A DNA stretch of 5,120 bases from UKL13-2 sp031370625. Its GTDB lineage: Bacteria > Pseudomonadota > Gammaproteobacteria > Burkholderiales > Usitatibacteraceae. The notes beneath the pieces were generated by a model. It was not told where the DNA came from and did not search any database. It was given only the letters and a program-made list of their open reading frames with translations. Position numbers and translations under genes: made by a program. Positions within the stretch are counted from its first letter, which is position 1; the number at the start of each line of letters is the position of its first letter. Positions 1 through 5,120 of the stretch are shown here, piece by piece. The stretch covers positions 1 to 5,120 of the forward strand of contig JANMQR010000278.1 in NCBI GenBank assembly GCA_031370625.1, in the 5' to 3' direction.

Positions 1-147
1 TGCTTCCGGCTGGGCTAACCATCCCTGATAGCGACCAAGATCAGCGTCGGAGCGGTAGGCTTGAAACTCAGACAGATCAGAAACACTCAAGCGACGCAGT
101 GCCACACCAGCGCCAAAGAACGGCAACGGGTCGGCGATGGCGTTCAT
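1..147 (-). CDS. GNAT-family N-acetyltransferase, N-terminal 49 residues (cut by left edge)
   Basis: The minus strand encodes 49 residues beginning MNAIADPLPFFGAGVALRRL and continuing in frame off the left edge. The stretch VALRRLSVSDLSEFQAYRSD followed by DLGRYQGW resembles the first strand and helices of RimJ/RimL-type GNAT acetyltransferases, which move an acetyl group from acetyl-CoA to an amine, often a protein N-terminus or a small molecule. The acetyl-CoA-binding motif lies outside the window, so the family call rests on the N-terminus alone and the substrate is unknown. The ATG start is supported by an in-frame TGA immediately before it and by a TGAGG ribosome-binding site five bases upstream (153-157). 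It is oriented like the next two genes to the right but is separated from the nearest by about 300 bases, so it probably has its own promoter. Confidence 0.7.
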   Translation of the reverse strand, partial: MNAIADPLPFFGAGVALRRLSVSDLSEFQAYRSDADLGRYQGWLAQPEA

Positions 148-443
148 TCACGCCTCACCCAATTTAGGGAGCACCACAACTGCACAACATTCCGCGCGGC
201 GCCCCGACATTCTGGTGAAGTTACGAAAAAACTTTTGTGATCAATAAGCTTCATCATCAAACTTTAGAAATGTACATAACCGAGTCATGCTTTAAGTCAC
301 CATTCTAAACGTCGACACGCGTAACTGTTCAAGGGCTGACTTTCGAGAAGAATAAAGAAAGGGCAAGGTTTCGATAGGGCGCATACCGTTTGACATAAGC
401 GGCTCGATCCGGTTTGCCGAGGAACGTCCTCTTGACGGAAGCA
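148..443. other. Gene-free stretch between two minus-strand acetyltransferase genes
   Basis: About 300 bases with no convincing reading frame on either strand. The part from roughly 200 to 400 is richer in A and T than the flanking genes and probably carries the promoter of the left-edge gene, though I could not pick a convincing -35/-10 pair. Visible structure is limited to a perfect 8-base palindrome CCGCGCGG (192-199) and a small GAGGA/TCCTC hairpin with a 3-base loop (419-431) just past the stop of the gene at 444. That hairpin is too short, and lacks a T run, to call a terminator. A second attC-like palindrome would be expected here if this is a cassette array, but I did not find a clear one. 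Confidence 0.5.
153..157 (-). promoter_or_regulatory. Ribosome-binding site of the left-edge acetyltransferase
   Basis: TGAGG on the minus strand sits five bases before the ATG at 147. With the in-frame stop directly before that ATG, it fixes the start of the partial gene. Confidence 0.5.
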
Positions 444-899
444 TTATGCAGCGCCGTTATAACTGAGCACATAGGCCGCCGCAGCGAAGCGCTCGTTGCC
501 GGCAAGCTTTCCGCTTACCTGCCTGGTGACAGCGAAGCCTTCGCTCAGATACAGCGAGAGCGCGGCTTCATTTCCAACCAGGACGTCGAGAGAGAGCGGG
601 GTCGGTGAAGCTTTGACCATAGCGCGCACGAGACATCTACCGATACCTTGCCGATAGTAGCGAGGATCGACGTACAGCCAAGTCAGCTCGTCGTCACTGT
701 GCGCCGCAAACCCTCTTACCTCGTTGCCTTCTTCGGCAACGAAAATCTCTGCTTCAAACAGTCCTTCGCTTTCTGCGGTTTGCCCAAGGGTGAGGAAGGC
801 CGCAATGAGGCCGCTTGCGTTGAGTTCGTACTTGCGCGCGGCATCATGAATTGCGCATATGCGCTGCCAGTCATCGGGGGCGTAGGGTCGAATGTGCAT
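444..899 (-). CDS. GNAT-family N-acetyltransferase, complete
   Basis: A 151-residue protein of normal single-domain GNAT length, starting MHIRPYAPDDWQRI. GNAT enzymes transfer acetyl from acetyl-CoA to an amine. Motif A is clear: strand LTWLYVDP (about 72-79) followed by the pyrophosphate-binding loop R83-Q84-G85-I86-G87-R88 and a helix. The later stretch NEAALSLYLSEGF is the usual motif B region, in which an Asn, a Tyr and GF are typical. It should be cytoplasmic; there is no signal peptide or membrane segment. The ATG at 899 is chosen because family homology starts at once (IRPY..DD). Starts at 929 (ATG) or 953 (TTG) would add a Cys-rich stretch encoded by the palindrome upstream. No good Shine-Dalgarno precedes 899. 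The nearest upstream gene on the same strand ends 86 bases before. The substrate cannot be inferred; antibiotic, polyamine or protein targets are all possible. Confidence 0.85.
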   Translation of the reverse strand: MHIRPYAPDDWQRICAIHDAARKYELNASGLIAAFLTLGQTAESEGLFEAEIFVAEEGNEVRGFAAHSDDELTWLYVDPRYYRQGIGRCLVRAMVKASPTPLSLDVLVGNEAALSLYLSEGFAVTRQVSGKLAGNERFAAAAYVLSYNGAA

Positions 900-904
900 G
901 CAAT

Positions 905-991
905 GTCGAACGTTTGGATCCACGGGCATGCAACACACGCCGCAAAACGGCAACTTGATGTTGCTTGTCCCTGTGAGCCGAAATGTTAGTC
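905..991 (-). repeat. attC-like imperfect palindrome between two minus-strand genes (candidate integron recombination site)
   Basis: The 87 bases fold into one long broken hairpin. Reading inward on the plus strand, GAACGTTTGG (908-917) pairs with CCGAAATGTT (978-987) apart from an end mismatch, one G-T pair and an extrahelical G980. Then CAC (921-923) pairs with GTG (973-975), GGG (924-926) with CCC (969-971) leaving T972 out, GCAACA (930-935) with TGTTGC (959-964), and GCCG (939-942) with CGGC (948-951) around a 5-base loop. The extra bases G980 and T972 fall on the same arm, as in attC sites. On the minus strand the ends read GACTAAC and GTTCGAC, near the RYYYAAC and GTTRRRY cores but each with a mismatch. 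The stop of the gene at 986 lies in the first core, and the next ATG follows five bases after the second. It could instead be a chance intergenic hairpin. Confidence 0.42.
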
Positions 992-1423
992 CTCGCTGCG
1001 GTAGGGTGAACCATCATCGACTGCGCGCACCTCCGCCGGATTCGACAACCCAACATACAGACGCCCACCTCGGACAAACAGAATCATAGGCTTGTTATCA
1101 GGCAAATCCTCCGCAACGACAATGCCCACTGGTCCTTCTGCATTGGACATAGTTGCCAGCCACTCTCCTAGAGGGAAGAGGTCTTGCGCAACCCCTTCGA
1201 GCTTGTTGCCGGGCAAGCATAAACTTACTCCCGCGAAGCAACAGCCGCCGTCATCGCTTTCCATCCAGAATGCAGATCGCCATGCGCCCGACTGACAGCT
1301 TCGGTAGCTATCGTGGATGCGGTACTCGGGATTGAAAGTGCCGAAGAACTTGTGCGGCGGGAGTGAGCTTGGCCGTGGAGCATCGTCGTTGAGTACATAT
1401 TTGAGAACGTTGGCATTTGCCAC
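986..1423 (-). CDS. Hypothetical protein, 145 residues, family not recognised
   Basis: I do not recognise this protein. It begins with GTG (read as Met), which is supported by AGAGG five bases upstream and an in-frame TAG about 30 bases further up with no other start between. It has no signal peptide or membrane helix and is acidic at both ends. The N-terminal half is rich in aromatic residues and Ser/Pro (HKFFGTFNPEYRIHDSYRS) and has a Cys pair in DGGCCFAG. The C-terminal half alternates hydrophobic and polar residues in strand-like runs such as VGIVVAEDL and PMILFVRGGRLYVGL, suggesting a small mostly beta domain. It ends in the attC-like palindrome ahead of the acetyltransferase and has the same orientation, so both may be cassette genes. 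It is judged real because of the ribosome-binding site, its length and its sensible composition. Confidence 0.6.
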   Translation of the reverse strand: MANANVLKYVLNDDAPRPSSLPPHKFFGTFNPEYRIHDSYRSCQSGAWRSAFWMESDDGGCCFAGVSLCLPGNKLEGVAQDLFPLGEWLATMSNAEGPVGIVVAEDLPDNKPMILFVRGGRLYVGLSNPAEVRAVDDGSPYRSED

Positions 1424-1428
1424 AGCGG

Positions 1429-1433
1429 CCTCT
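1429..1433 (-). promoter_or_regulatory. Ribosome-binding site deciding a GTG start
   Basis: AGAGG on the minus strand lies five bases before the GTG at 1423. It is the main reason for accepting this non-ATG start of the 145-residue gene. Confidence 0.5.
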
Positions 1434-1587
1434 GGCGATAGCGGGAGGTACTACATAAAGGTGTAGTGAGCAGACATCAGCTTCTCGTTAGGCTTACCGC
1501 AATTTTAGGAGTATCGCATCCACACAACATCCATCGCCACTCGACCGAGGTGCAGGTTATCAGCGAGGCAAGAATGGCGCAATTGAA

Positions 1588-1615
1588 TCCTCGTTAGCGC
1601 TTTTCTTGACGAGGA
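1588..1615. repeat. Perfect 7-bp inverted repeat (hairpin)
   Basis: TCCTCGT (1588-1594) and ACGAGGA (1609-1615) are exact inverted copies around 14 bases, and the stem can extend by a T-G and an A-T pair. No run of T follows on either strand, so it is not a typical intrinsic terminator. It contains a GTTAG core-like string. Confidence 0.4.
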
Positions 1616-1661
1616 CATCGTTACGTTATTCAATTTGCATTCGTAGAAATTACAAACCTGG

Positions 1662-1696
1662 CACCAGCGAAGCGTTACGAGCGATTTCGCTTGGTG
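1662..1696. repeat. Ten-base-pair inverted repeat with one bulged T, close to the LysR break point
   Basis: CACCA then GCGAA (1662-1671) pair with TTCGC (1686-1690) and TGGTG (1692-1696), leaving only T1691 unpaired, around a 14-base loop. Further out, AAACC (1654-1658) is matched by GGTTT (1714-1718), although the spacing on the two sides is unequal (roughly 3 against 17 bases). The outer arm ends within a few bases of where LysR-like coding sequence begins, so the structure may mark the recombination edge. The inner stem is certain as sequence; its role is inferred. Confidence 0.4.
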
Positions 1697-1720
1697 ATGC
1701 CCGCTGATACTACGGTTTAA

Positions 1721-2197
1721 TTGATTTTAAGCCACCGTTTTCTCGCTATCCAAATGCCCCATTTAAGCGATCTTGAGAAACACATTTACGTGAATTATTT
1801 TTCCACTAAGACGGGGCGTATTTTTCCATTTGAATTCAAGACGCGTAGGCGCGAAGCGGTGACGCAGGAAATTTCACGCCCGCATCGTGTTGCGGCCAAT
1901 GACGCGGATAGCTATCTCGCGGCCGGTATCGCGGGAATGGGCATGATGCAGGTGCCGATGACCCGCTTTGTGCGCGAACATCTTGCGGCGGGGCGGCTGG
2001 CGCGCGTGATGGAAAAATTCGACTGCGGCGAATTGCCGATGGTCGCGATGTATCCGCGCAATCGCCACTTGTCGGCGCGCATTCGTGCGTTTGTCGATTG
2101 GGTGGCAGAAGTGTTTGCGCGCGAGTTTGAAACACTAGCGCCAGTGCGGCTTTCAGAGCAAAAACATGCTGTGATGCCCGCAAATAGGCGCATTTGA
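1721..2197 (+). pseudogene. LysR-family transcriptional regulator, C-terminal remnant (5' truncated)
   Basis: The open frame encodes 158 residues that resemble only the later part of the effector-binding domain of LysR-type regulators. Typical landmarks are VNYFSTKTGRIFPFEF (24-39), NDADSYLAAGIAGMGMMQVP (60-79), HLAAGRL, then MYPRNRHLSARIRAFVDW. A full family member has about 300 residues with an N-terminal helix-turn-helix; that half and the first part of the effector domain are absent. The only start at the left end is a TTG directly after an in-frame TAA and without a ribosome-binding site, so the fragment is unlikely to be translated as such, and it could not bind DNA. The 3' end looks intact, with a natural TGA. 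Homology begins around SHRFLA, near 1730. It lies on the same strand as the molybdoenzyme operon, but nothing shows that it ever regulated it. Confidence 0.8.
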
Positions 2198-2222
2198 ATC
2201 GGGAAAACTTTCTTTGTAATAT
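2194..2222 (+). promoter_or_regulatory. Possible sigma-70-type promoter for the molybdoenzyme operon
   Basis: TTGAAT (2194-2199) followed after 17 bases by TAATAT (2217-2222), or after 15 bases by the better -10 match TGTAAT (2215-2220). It lies at the end of the LysR remnant, 167 bases or more before the operon's first start codon. A lone TTGACT (2222-2227) nearby lacks a good partner. No FNR-type TTGAT-N4-ATCAA box was found in this gap, though an anaerobic regulator would be expected for such an enzyme. Confidence 0.25.
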
Positions 2223-2388
2223 TGACTCTGAAGCAAGGCGTGTCGCATCAAACGCTAACAGTGTTGTGTCCACCCACCCTCCCACACAAAGGCAATCATG
2301 ATTATCCCAAGCTCATCTCGCACCCGAAAAGTCATCTGCTCCGCATCTGCTGCTGTTCAGTCGTGTTTATCTGCGGCGGGAGGCGTTC
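2198..2388 (+). promoter_or_regulatory. Leader region of the molybdoenzyme operon
   Basis: A 191-base gap between the LysR remnant and the iron-sulfur gene that should hold the operon's control sites. It has a perfect palindrome AATCATGATT (2294-2303) of unknown role and a 34-codon frame from the ATG at 2298 that runs into the iron-sulfur gene in another frame. That frame has an AAAGG five bases upstream, but its product has no recognisable features, so a leader peptide is only a possibility. No terminator is seen after the LysR remnant. Confidence 0.35.
2378..2383 (+). promoter_or_regulatory. Strong ribosome-binding site of the iron-sulfur subunit gene
   Basis: GGGAGG ends five bases before the ATG at 2389, an optimal spacing, and fixes that start. 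Confidence 0.7.
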
Positions 2389-3144
2389 ATGAGCGCCGCT
2401 AATCCTGCGATCACACCCCGCTGGAAAATGGCGTTGGATGTTGAGCGCTGTATTGGTTGTCACGCATGTTCGGTTGCGTGCAAAGTTGAAAATAATGTAC
2501 CGCTGGCACGATTTCGCACCAAGGTTTATTACTGGGATACAGGCAAATTTCCCAAGACGCGTCGATCATTCTTACCGACGTTATGCATGCAGTGTGAAGA
2601 CGCACCGTGCTTGAAAGCGTGTCCGACCAAAGCGATTTTTAAATCCGAAGATGGCATTGTCAAAATTGATCCTGACAAGTGCGATCACGATGGCGCCTGT
2701 GAAAAGGCATGTCCTTATGGTGCCATCGGTTGCGATGAAAATGATGTCGCAGATAAATGCGATTTCTGTTCGCATCGACTGGCTTACAACATGGACCCGG
2801 CGTGCGTGGAAACCTGCCCCGCCGATGTATTTCATTTCGGCGATGCGAATGATCCGAAATCGCCCTACTCGCTATTCATGACGCGATATGGCGCTGAAAC
2901 CAAAGTATTAAAACCGGAAGAAAAAACCAAGCCGTCCGTTTCGTATCGCGGTCACGAAGTGGCGATGGAAGCGAAAATTCCGAAGGGTCGCGTACACGAT
3001 CCTTACAGTTATGAAATTGAAACCTGGACCGAATTGCAGCCGGAATTTCCGAAGAAAAAACGGGTGATGTGGGCGAAGGTGGATGCAAGCAACAACGTGA
3101 CAATGGCTGCACCGGGAACAAAAAAGAAAGGCGGTGCAGCATGA
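2389..3144 (+). CDS. Four-cluster iron-sulfur (4Fe-4S) electron-transfer subunit of a molybdopterin oxidoreductase
   Basis: A 251-residue protein of the DmsB/PsrB/TtrB type, which passes electrons between a membrane quinone-reactive subunit and the catalytic molybdoenzyme. Four cysteine groups appear in the standard order: C21-x2-C24-x2-C27-x3-C31; C66-x2-C69-x4-C74-x3-C78-P; C98-x2-D101-x2-C104-x3-C108-P; and C124-x2-C127-x11-C139-x3-C143-P. In the third group the second cysteine is Asp (codon GAT at 2689-2691), so that cluster may be 3Fe-4S or Asp-ligated 4Fe-4S. The equivalent position is Trp in the nitrate reductase subunit NarH. There is no signal peptide or membrane helix; such subunits are usually exported by riding on a Tat-bearing partner. 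The last hundred residues have no cluster motif, and the tail is Lys-rich (GTKKKGGAA). It heads the operon, and its TGA overlaps the next ATG, implying translational coupling. Length suits TtrB- or SoeB-like subunits better than the roughly 200-residue DmsB. Confidence 0.93.
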   Translation: MSAANPAITPRWKMALDVERCIGCHACSVACKVENNVPLARFRTKVYYWDTGKFPKTRRSFLPTLCMQCEDAPCLKACPTKAIFKSEDGIVKIDPDKCDHDGACEKACPYGAIGCDENDVADKCDFCSHRLAYNMDPACVETCPADVFHFGDANDPKSPYSLFMTRYGAETKVLKPEEKTKPSVSYRGHEVAMEAKIPKGRVHDPYSYEIETWTELQPEFPKKKRVMWAKVDASNNVTMAAPGTKKKGGAA

Positions 3145-5120
3145 GTGACTCCACAAAAAATGATCGTCGCGTCTTCCTCAAACAAGGATTGGCTGCGTTA
3201 TCCACACTCGCATTGGGCGAAACTATTTTACTCACCAGCGAAGATGCCAACGCGTTCTTCTGGAATTCAAAAAAAGATGTGTACGGCCAACGTAAATCGG
3301 TGCGCCGCCCCAACGGCAAAGGTCGTTTAAAAAATGATTACAGCAAAGCTGTGATCAAAAAAGGTGTGTGTCTGAATTGCTCGACGGTGTGCGGCATTCA
3401 GGGCTATGTGATTGATGGCAAGCTGGTGAAAGTTGGCGGCAATCCGGAAGACCCGAACAACGGCAAATCGCTGTGCGCAAAAGGCCAATCGGGGCCGACG
3501 ATCAACAATTATCCTGAGCGATTGTTGTATCCGTTAAAGCGCATCGGCAAACGTGGCGAGGGCAAATGGCAACGCATTTCGTGGGACGAGGCGTATACGG
3601 AAATCGCATCGCGGATTCGTAAAGCAGTTGACGAAGGCAAGCCGGAAGAAGTCGCGATTCACATTGGCCGCTCGCGATTGGCGGAGGAAATGAACCGCTT
3701 CCTAAACGCGATTGGCTCGCCGTCATTGTTCAATCATCGCGCGATTTGCTCATCGAACAAGCGCGCGGCGAATTATGTTTCGCTCGGTGAAACGGATTGG
3801 GAAAGTGCGGATTTTGAACGCAGCAAATATATTTTAAATTTCGGCTCGAATTTTTACGAAGCACATCAGGGCGCGATTCATGCGGCCAAGCGGATCATTA
3901 AAGGTCGTTACGATAACGGCGCGAAGCTGGTGACCTTCGATGTGCGGATGTCGAATACCGCAGGCCGCAGTGATGAATGGTACGCGCCGATTCCGGGCAG
4001 CGATGGTGCAGTTGCGCTCGCGATGTGTCACGCGATCATGGAAGCGGGCGAATTTGATCGTGCGTTTTTGGATACATGGAGCAACGTGAACGCGGATGAT
4101 TTGAAGACGTGGTTAAAACCGTATACGCCGGAATGGGCGGCAAAAATTTCGGGGCTGGATGCGGCGGATATTCAGCGCGTCGCACTCGAATTTGCGAAGG
4201 CGCGCCCCGCCGTCGCGGCATTTACCAATCGCGGTAGCGGCGCGCATTACAACGGTTTTAATGCGGATCGTGCGATTGTGATGTTGAATGCCATCGTCGG
4301 CTCTATCGGCCAGCCGGGCGGCTATTGCTACACGGTGGAACCGACGCGTGTGCCACCGCTGGTATTCCCGCAGCCGAAGCCAATTCCACCTGCGCCCACA
4401 GCGAAAAGCGCAATTGAAAATCCGCCGGAATGGCCGCTCGCGAATAAATGGCAGCGCATGAAAGTCGGGCAGATTGTTTATAAATATCTGCAAGAAGGTC
4501 GCGGCAAAGTTCAGGTTTATATGAGCTACACATTGGCCGCGCCTCTGACCTGGCCGGAAGGTCGGAGCCTCGCGGTGGATGTGCTGAAAGACGAAAAGCT
4601 GATTCCATTTCACGTTTGTTCGGATGTGGTTTATTCAGAAACCGCGCACTACGCGGACATGATTATTCCCGATGCGACGTACATGGAGCGCTGGGGTTTT
4701 GATACGCGAAACAACATGGAGCTGCGCGATTACGTGACGCTGCGGCAGCCGATGGTGGAACCGCCGGCGGAGTGTGTGAGCTTTGTTGATTCGCTGATTG
4801 AAATTGCGAAACGCGTATCGCCGGAAACGGCTAAGTATTTTGCGTTTAAAGATCATGAAGAGTGGATCAAATTAAGATGCGAAGCGCTCGGCAAAAAGAT
4901 GGGCGAAGATGGATTTGCCTACATGGTGAAACATGGTGTTTGGCAGGATATGTCGAAGCCGAAATACTATGATCTTTTCAACTGGGAATTAAAGCCGGAT
5001 GAGCTAAAAGATACGCGCGTTGACGAGGCCACGCAACGCATTTACCGGAAGGCGGCCGACGGCAAAGAAACGCTGGCGGGCATCATGGCGAATGGCAAAG
5101 CGCGGCGCGGATTTTTAACG
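3141..5120 (+). CDS. Tat-exported molybdopterin oxidoreductase, catalytic subunit (cut by right edge)
   Basis: The frame is open from the ATG overlapping the previous stop to the window end: 660 residues with no stop. It starts with a Tat signal, D-R9-R10-V-F-L-K, then a hydrophobic stretch and a likely cleavage after ANA (36-38), so it should act in the periplasm. C77-x2-C80-x3-C84-x27-C112 binds the proximal 4Fe-4S cluster. C203, in the context NHRAICSSNK, is the probable molybdenum ligand. DVRMSNTAGRSDEW (from residue 267), GSIGQPGG (387-394) and SETAHYADMIIPDATYMER (from 499) are typical of bis-MGD enzymes of the DMSO reductase superfamily. The Cys ligand and the x27 spacing favour the polysulfide/thiosulfate/tetrathionate/arsenate (Psr/Phs/Ttr/Arr-Arx) clade over DmsA or NarG. 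The C-terminal cofactor-binding domain lies beyond the edge. The substrate and direction of reaction are unknown. Confidence 0.93.
   Translation, partial: MSDSTKNDRRVFLKQGLAALSTLALGETILLTSEDANAFFWNSKKDVYGQRKSVRRPNGKGRLKNDYSKAVIKKGVCLNCSTVCGIQGYVIDGKLVKVGGNPEDPNNGKSLCAKGQSGPTINNYPERLLYPLKRIGKRGEGKWQRISWDEAYTEIASRIRKAVDEGKPEEVAIHIGRSRLAEEMNRFLNAIGSPSLFNHRAICSSNKRAANYVSLGETDWESADFERSKYILNFGSNFYEAHQGAIHAAKRIIKGRYDNGAKLVTFDVRMSNTAGRSDEWYAPIPGSDGAVALAMCHAIMEAGEFDRAFLDTWSNVNADDLKTWLKPYTPEWAAKISGLDAADIQRVALEFAKARPAVAAFTNRGSGAHYNGFNADRAIVMLNAIVGSIGQPGGYCYTVEPTRVPPLVFPQPKPIPPAPTAKSAIENPPEWPLANKWQRMKVGQIVYKYLQEGRGKVQVYMSYTLAAPLTWPEGRSLAVDVLKDEKLIPFHVCSDVVYSETAHYADMIIPDATYMERWGFDTRNNMELRDYVTLRQPMVEPPAECVSFVDSLIEIAKRVSPETAKYFAFKDHEEWIKLRCEALGKKMGEDGFAYMVKHGVWQDMSKPKYYDLFNWELKPDELKDTRVDEATQRIYRKAADGKETLAGIMANGKARRGFLT

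Larger units (their letters stand above)
1424..1720. other. Gene-free stretch between the accessory genes and the LysR remnant
   Basis: About 300 bases without a credible gene on either strand. It holds three separate hairpins: ACTACA/TGTAGT with a 6-base loop (1450-1467), TCCTCGT/ACGAGGA (1588-1615) and CACCAGCGAA/TTCGCTTGGTG (1662-1696). It also has an 8-base direct repeat CTCGTTAG at 1484-1491 and 1590-1597, the first copy running on into GTTAGGC, which fits the integron core consensus GTTRRRY. I looked here for the missing N-terminal half of the LysR-type regulator and found nothing like a helix-turn-helix in any plus frame. The promoter for the leftward gene at 986-1423 should lie here, but no clear one can be picked. 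Confidence 0.5.

Noticed and set aside
419..431. GAGGA/TCCTC hairpin just after the acetyltransferase stop, as a terminator
   Set aside because: The stem is only five base pairs and no T run follows on the minus strand.
648..989. Plus-strand open frame opposite the acetyltransferase gene
   Set aside because: It lies antisense to a clear GNAT gene with motif A, has no recognisable product, and runs through the palindrome; it is a shadow frame.
1404..1493. A second attC site ending at GTTAGGC (1487-1493)
   Set aside because: No matching RYYYAAC arm lies to the left. The nearest AAC (1406-1408) does not pair with the right arm and falls inside the 986-1423 gene.
1836..2285. Long minus-strand frame opposite the LysR remnant
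   Set aside because: The product is low-complexity and Arg/Ser/Pro rich, with no family features, while the opposite strand matches a known family.
2298..2402. Small plus-strand frame of 34 codons overlapping the start of the iron-sulfur gene
   Set aside because: It has an AAAGG upstream but a featureless product and overlaps a gene with a much better ribosome-binding site; it is mentioned only as a possible leader peptide.
2876..3319. Minus-strand frame across the junction of the two molybdoenzyme genes
   Set aside because: It is antisense to two well-supported coding sequences and its translation has no recognisable domain.
1..5120. CRISPR array, tRNA, rRNA, insertion sequence or prophage genes
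   Set aside because: No regularly spaced repeats, no tRNA-like cloverleaf, and no transposase or phage protein motifs were seen in any frame.

Overview
The window looks like a chromosomal segment of a Gram-negative bacterium, most likely a proteobacterium. That rests on the Tat-exported molybdoenzyme operon, the LysR-type remnant and the general codon use; nothing in the sequence fixes the genus. It falls into two unlike halves that meet near position 1720.

Left half (1-1720): an accessory region with three genes, all on the minus strand. From right to left these are an unrecognised 145-residue protein (986-1423), a complete GNAT acetyltransferase (444-899) and the first 49 residues of a second GNAT-like acetyltransferase that runs off the left edge (1-147). 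Between the first two lies an imperfect palindrome (905-991). The stop codon of one gene sits in one end of it, and the start codon of the next lies five bases beyond the other end. That is how attC recombination sites sit in integron gene cassettes, so the left half may be a piece of a cassette array. No integrase is visible and the core sites are degenerate, so this is a hypothesis. The two long gene-free stretches (148-443 and 1424-1720) hold hairpins but no convincing gene.

Junction (about 1720): a plus-strand open frame at 1721-2197 encodes only the C-terminal part of a LysR-family regulator. The DNA-binding half is missing and unrelated DNA lies in its place, so this is a gene remnant cut at the edge of the accessory region.

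Right half (2198-5120): a plus-strand operon for a respiratory molybdoenzyme. A 251-residue four-cluster iron-sulfur subunit (2389-3144) overlaps by ATGA the start of a large Tat-exported molybdopterin oxidoreductase (3141 to beyond the right edge; 660 residues seen). Together they look like the catalytic and electron-transfer subunits of an enzyme in the polysulfide/thiosulfate/tetrathionate/arsenate reductase clade. The catalytic subunit has a Cys-x2-Cys-x3-Cys-x27-Cys cluster motif and a probable Cys ligand to molybdenum. A membrane anchor subunit would be expected past the right edge. The iron-sulfur subunit has Asp in place of one cluster-ligating cysteine, which is the most unusual protein feature here. 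The substrate cannot be decided from this window.
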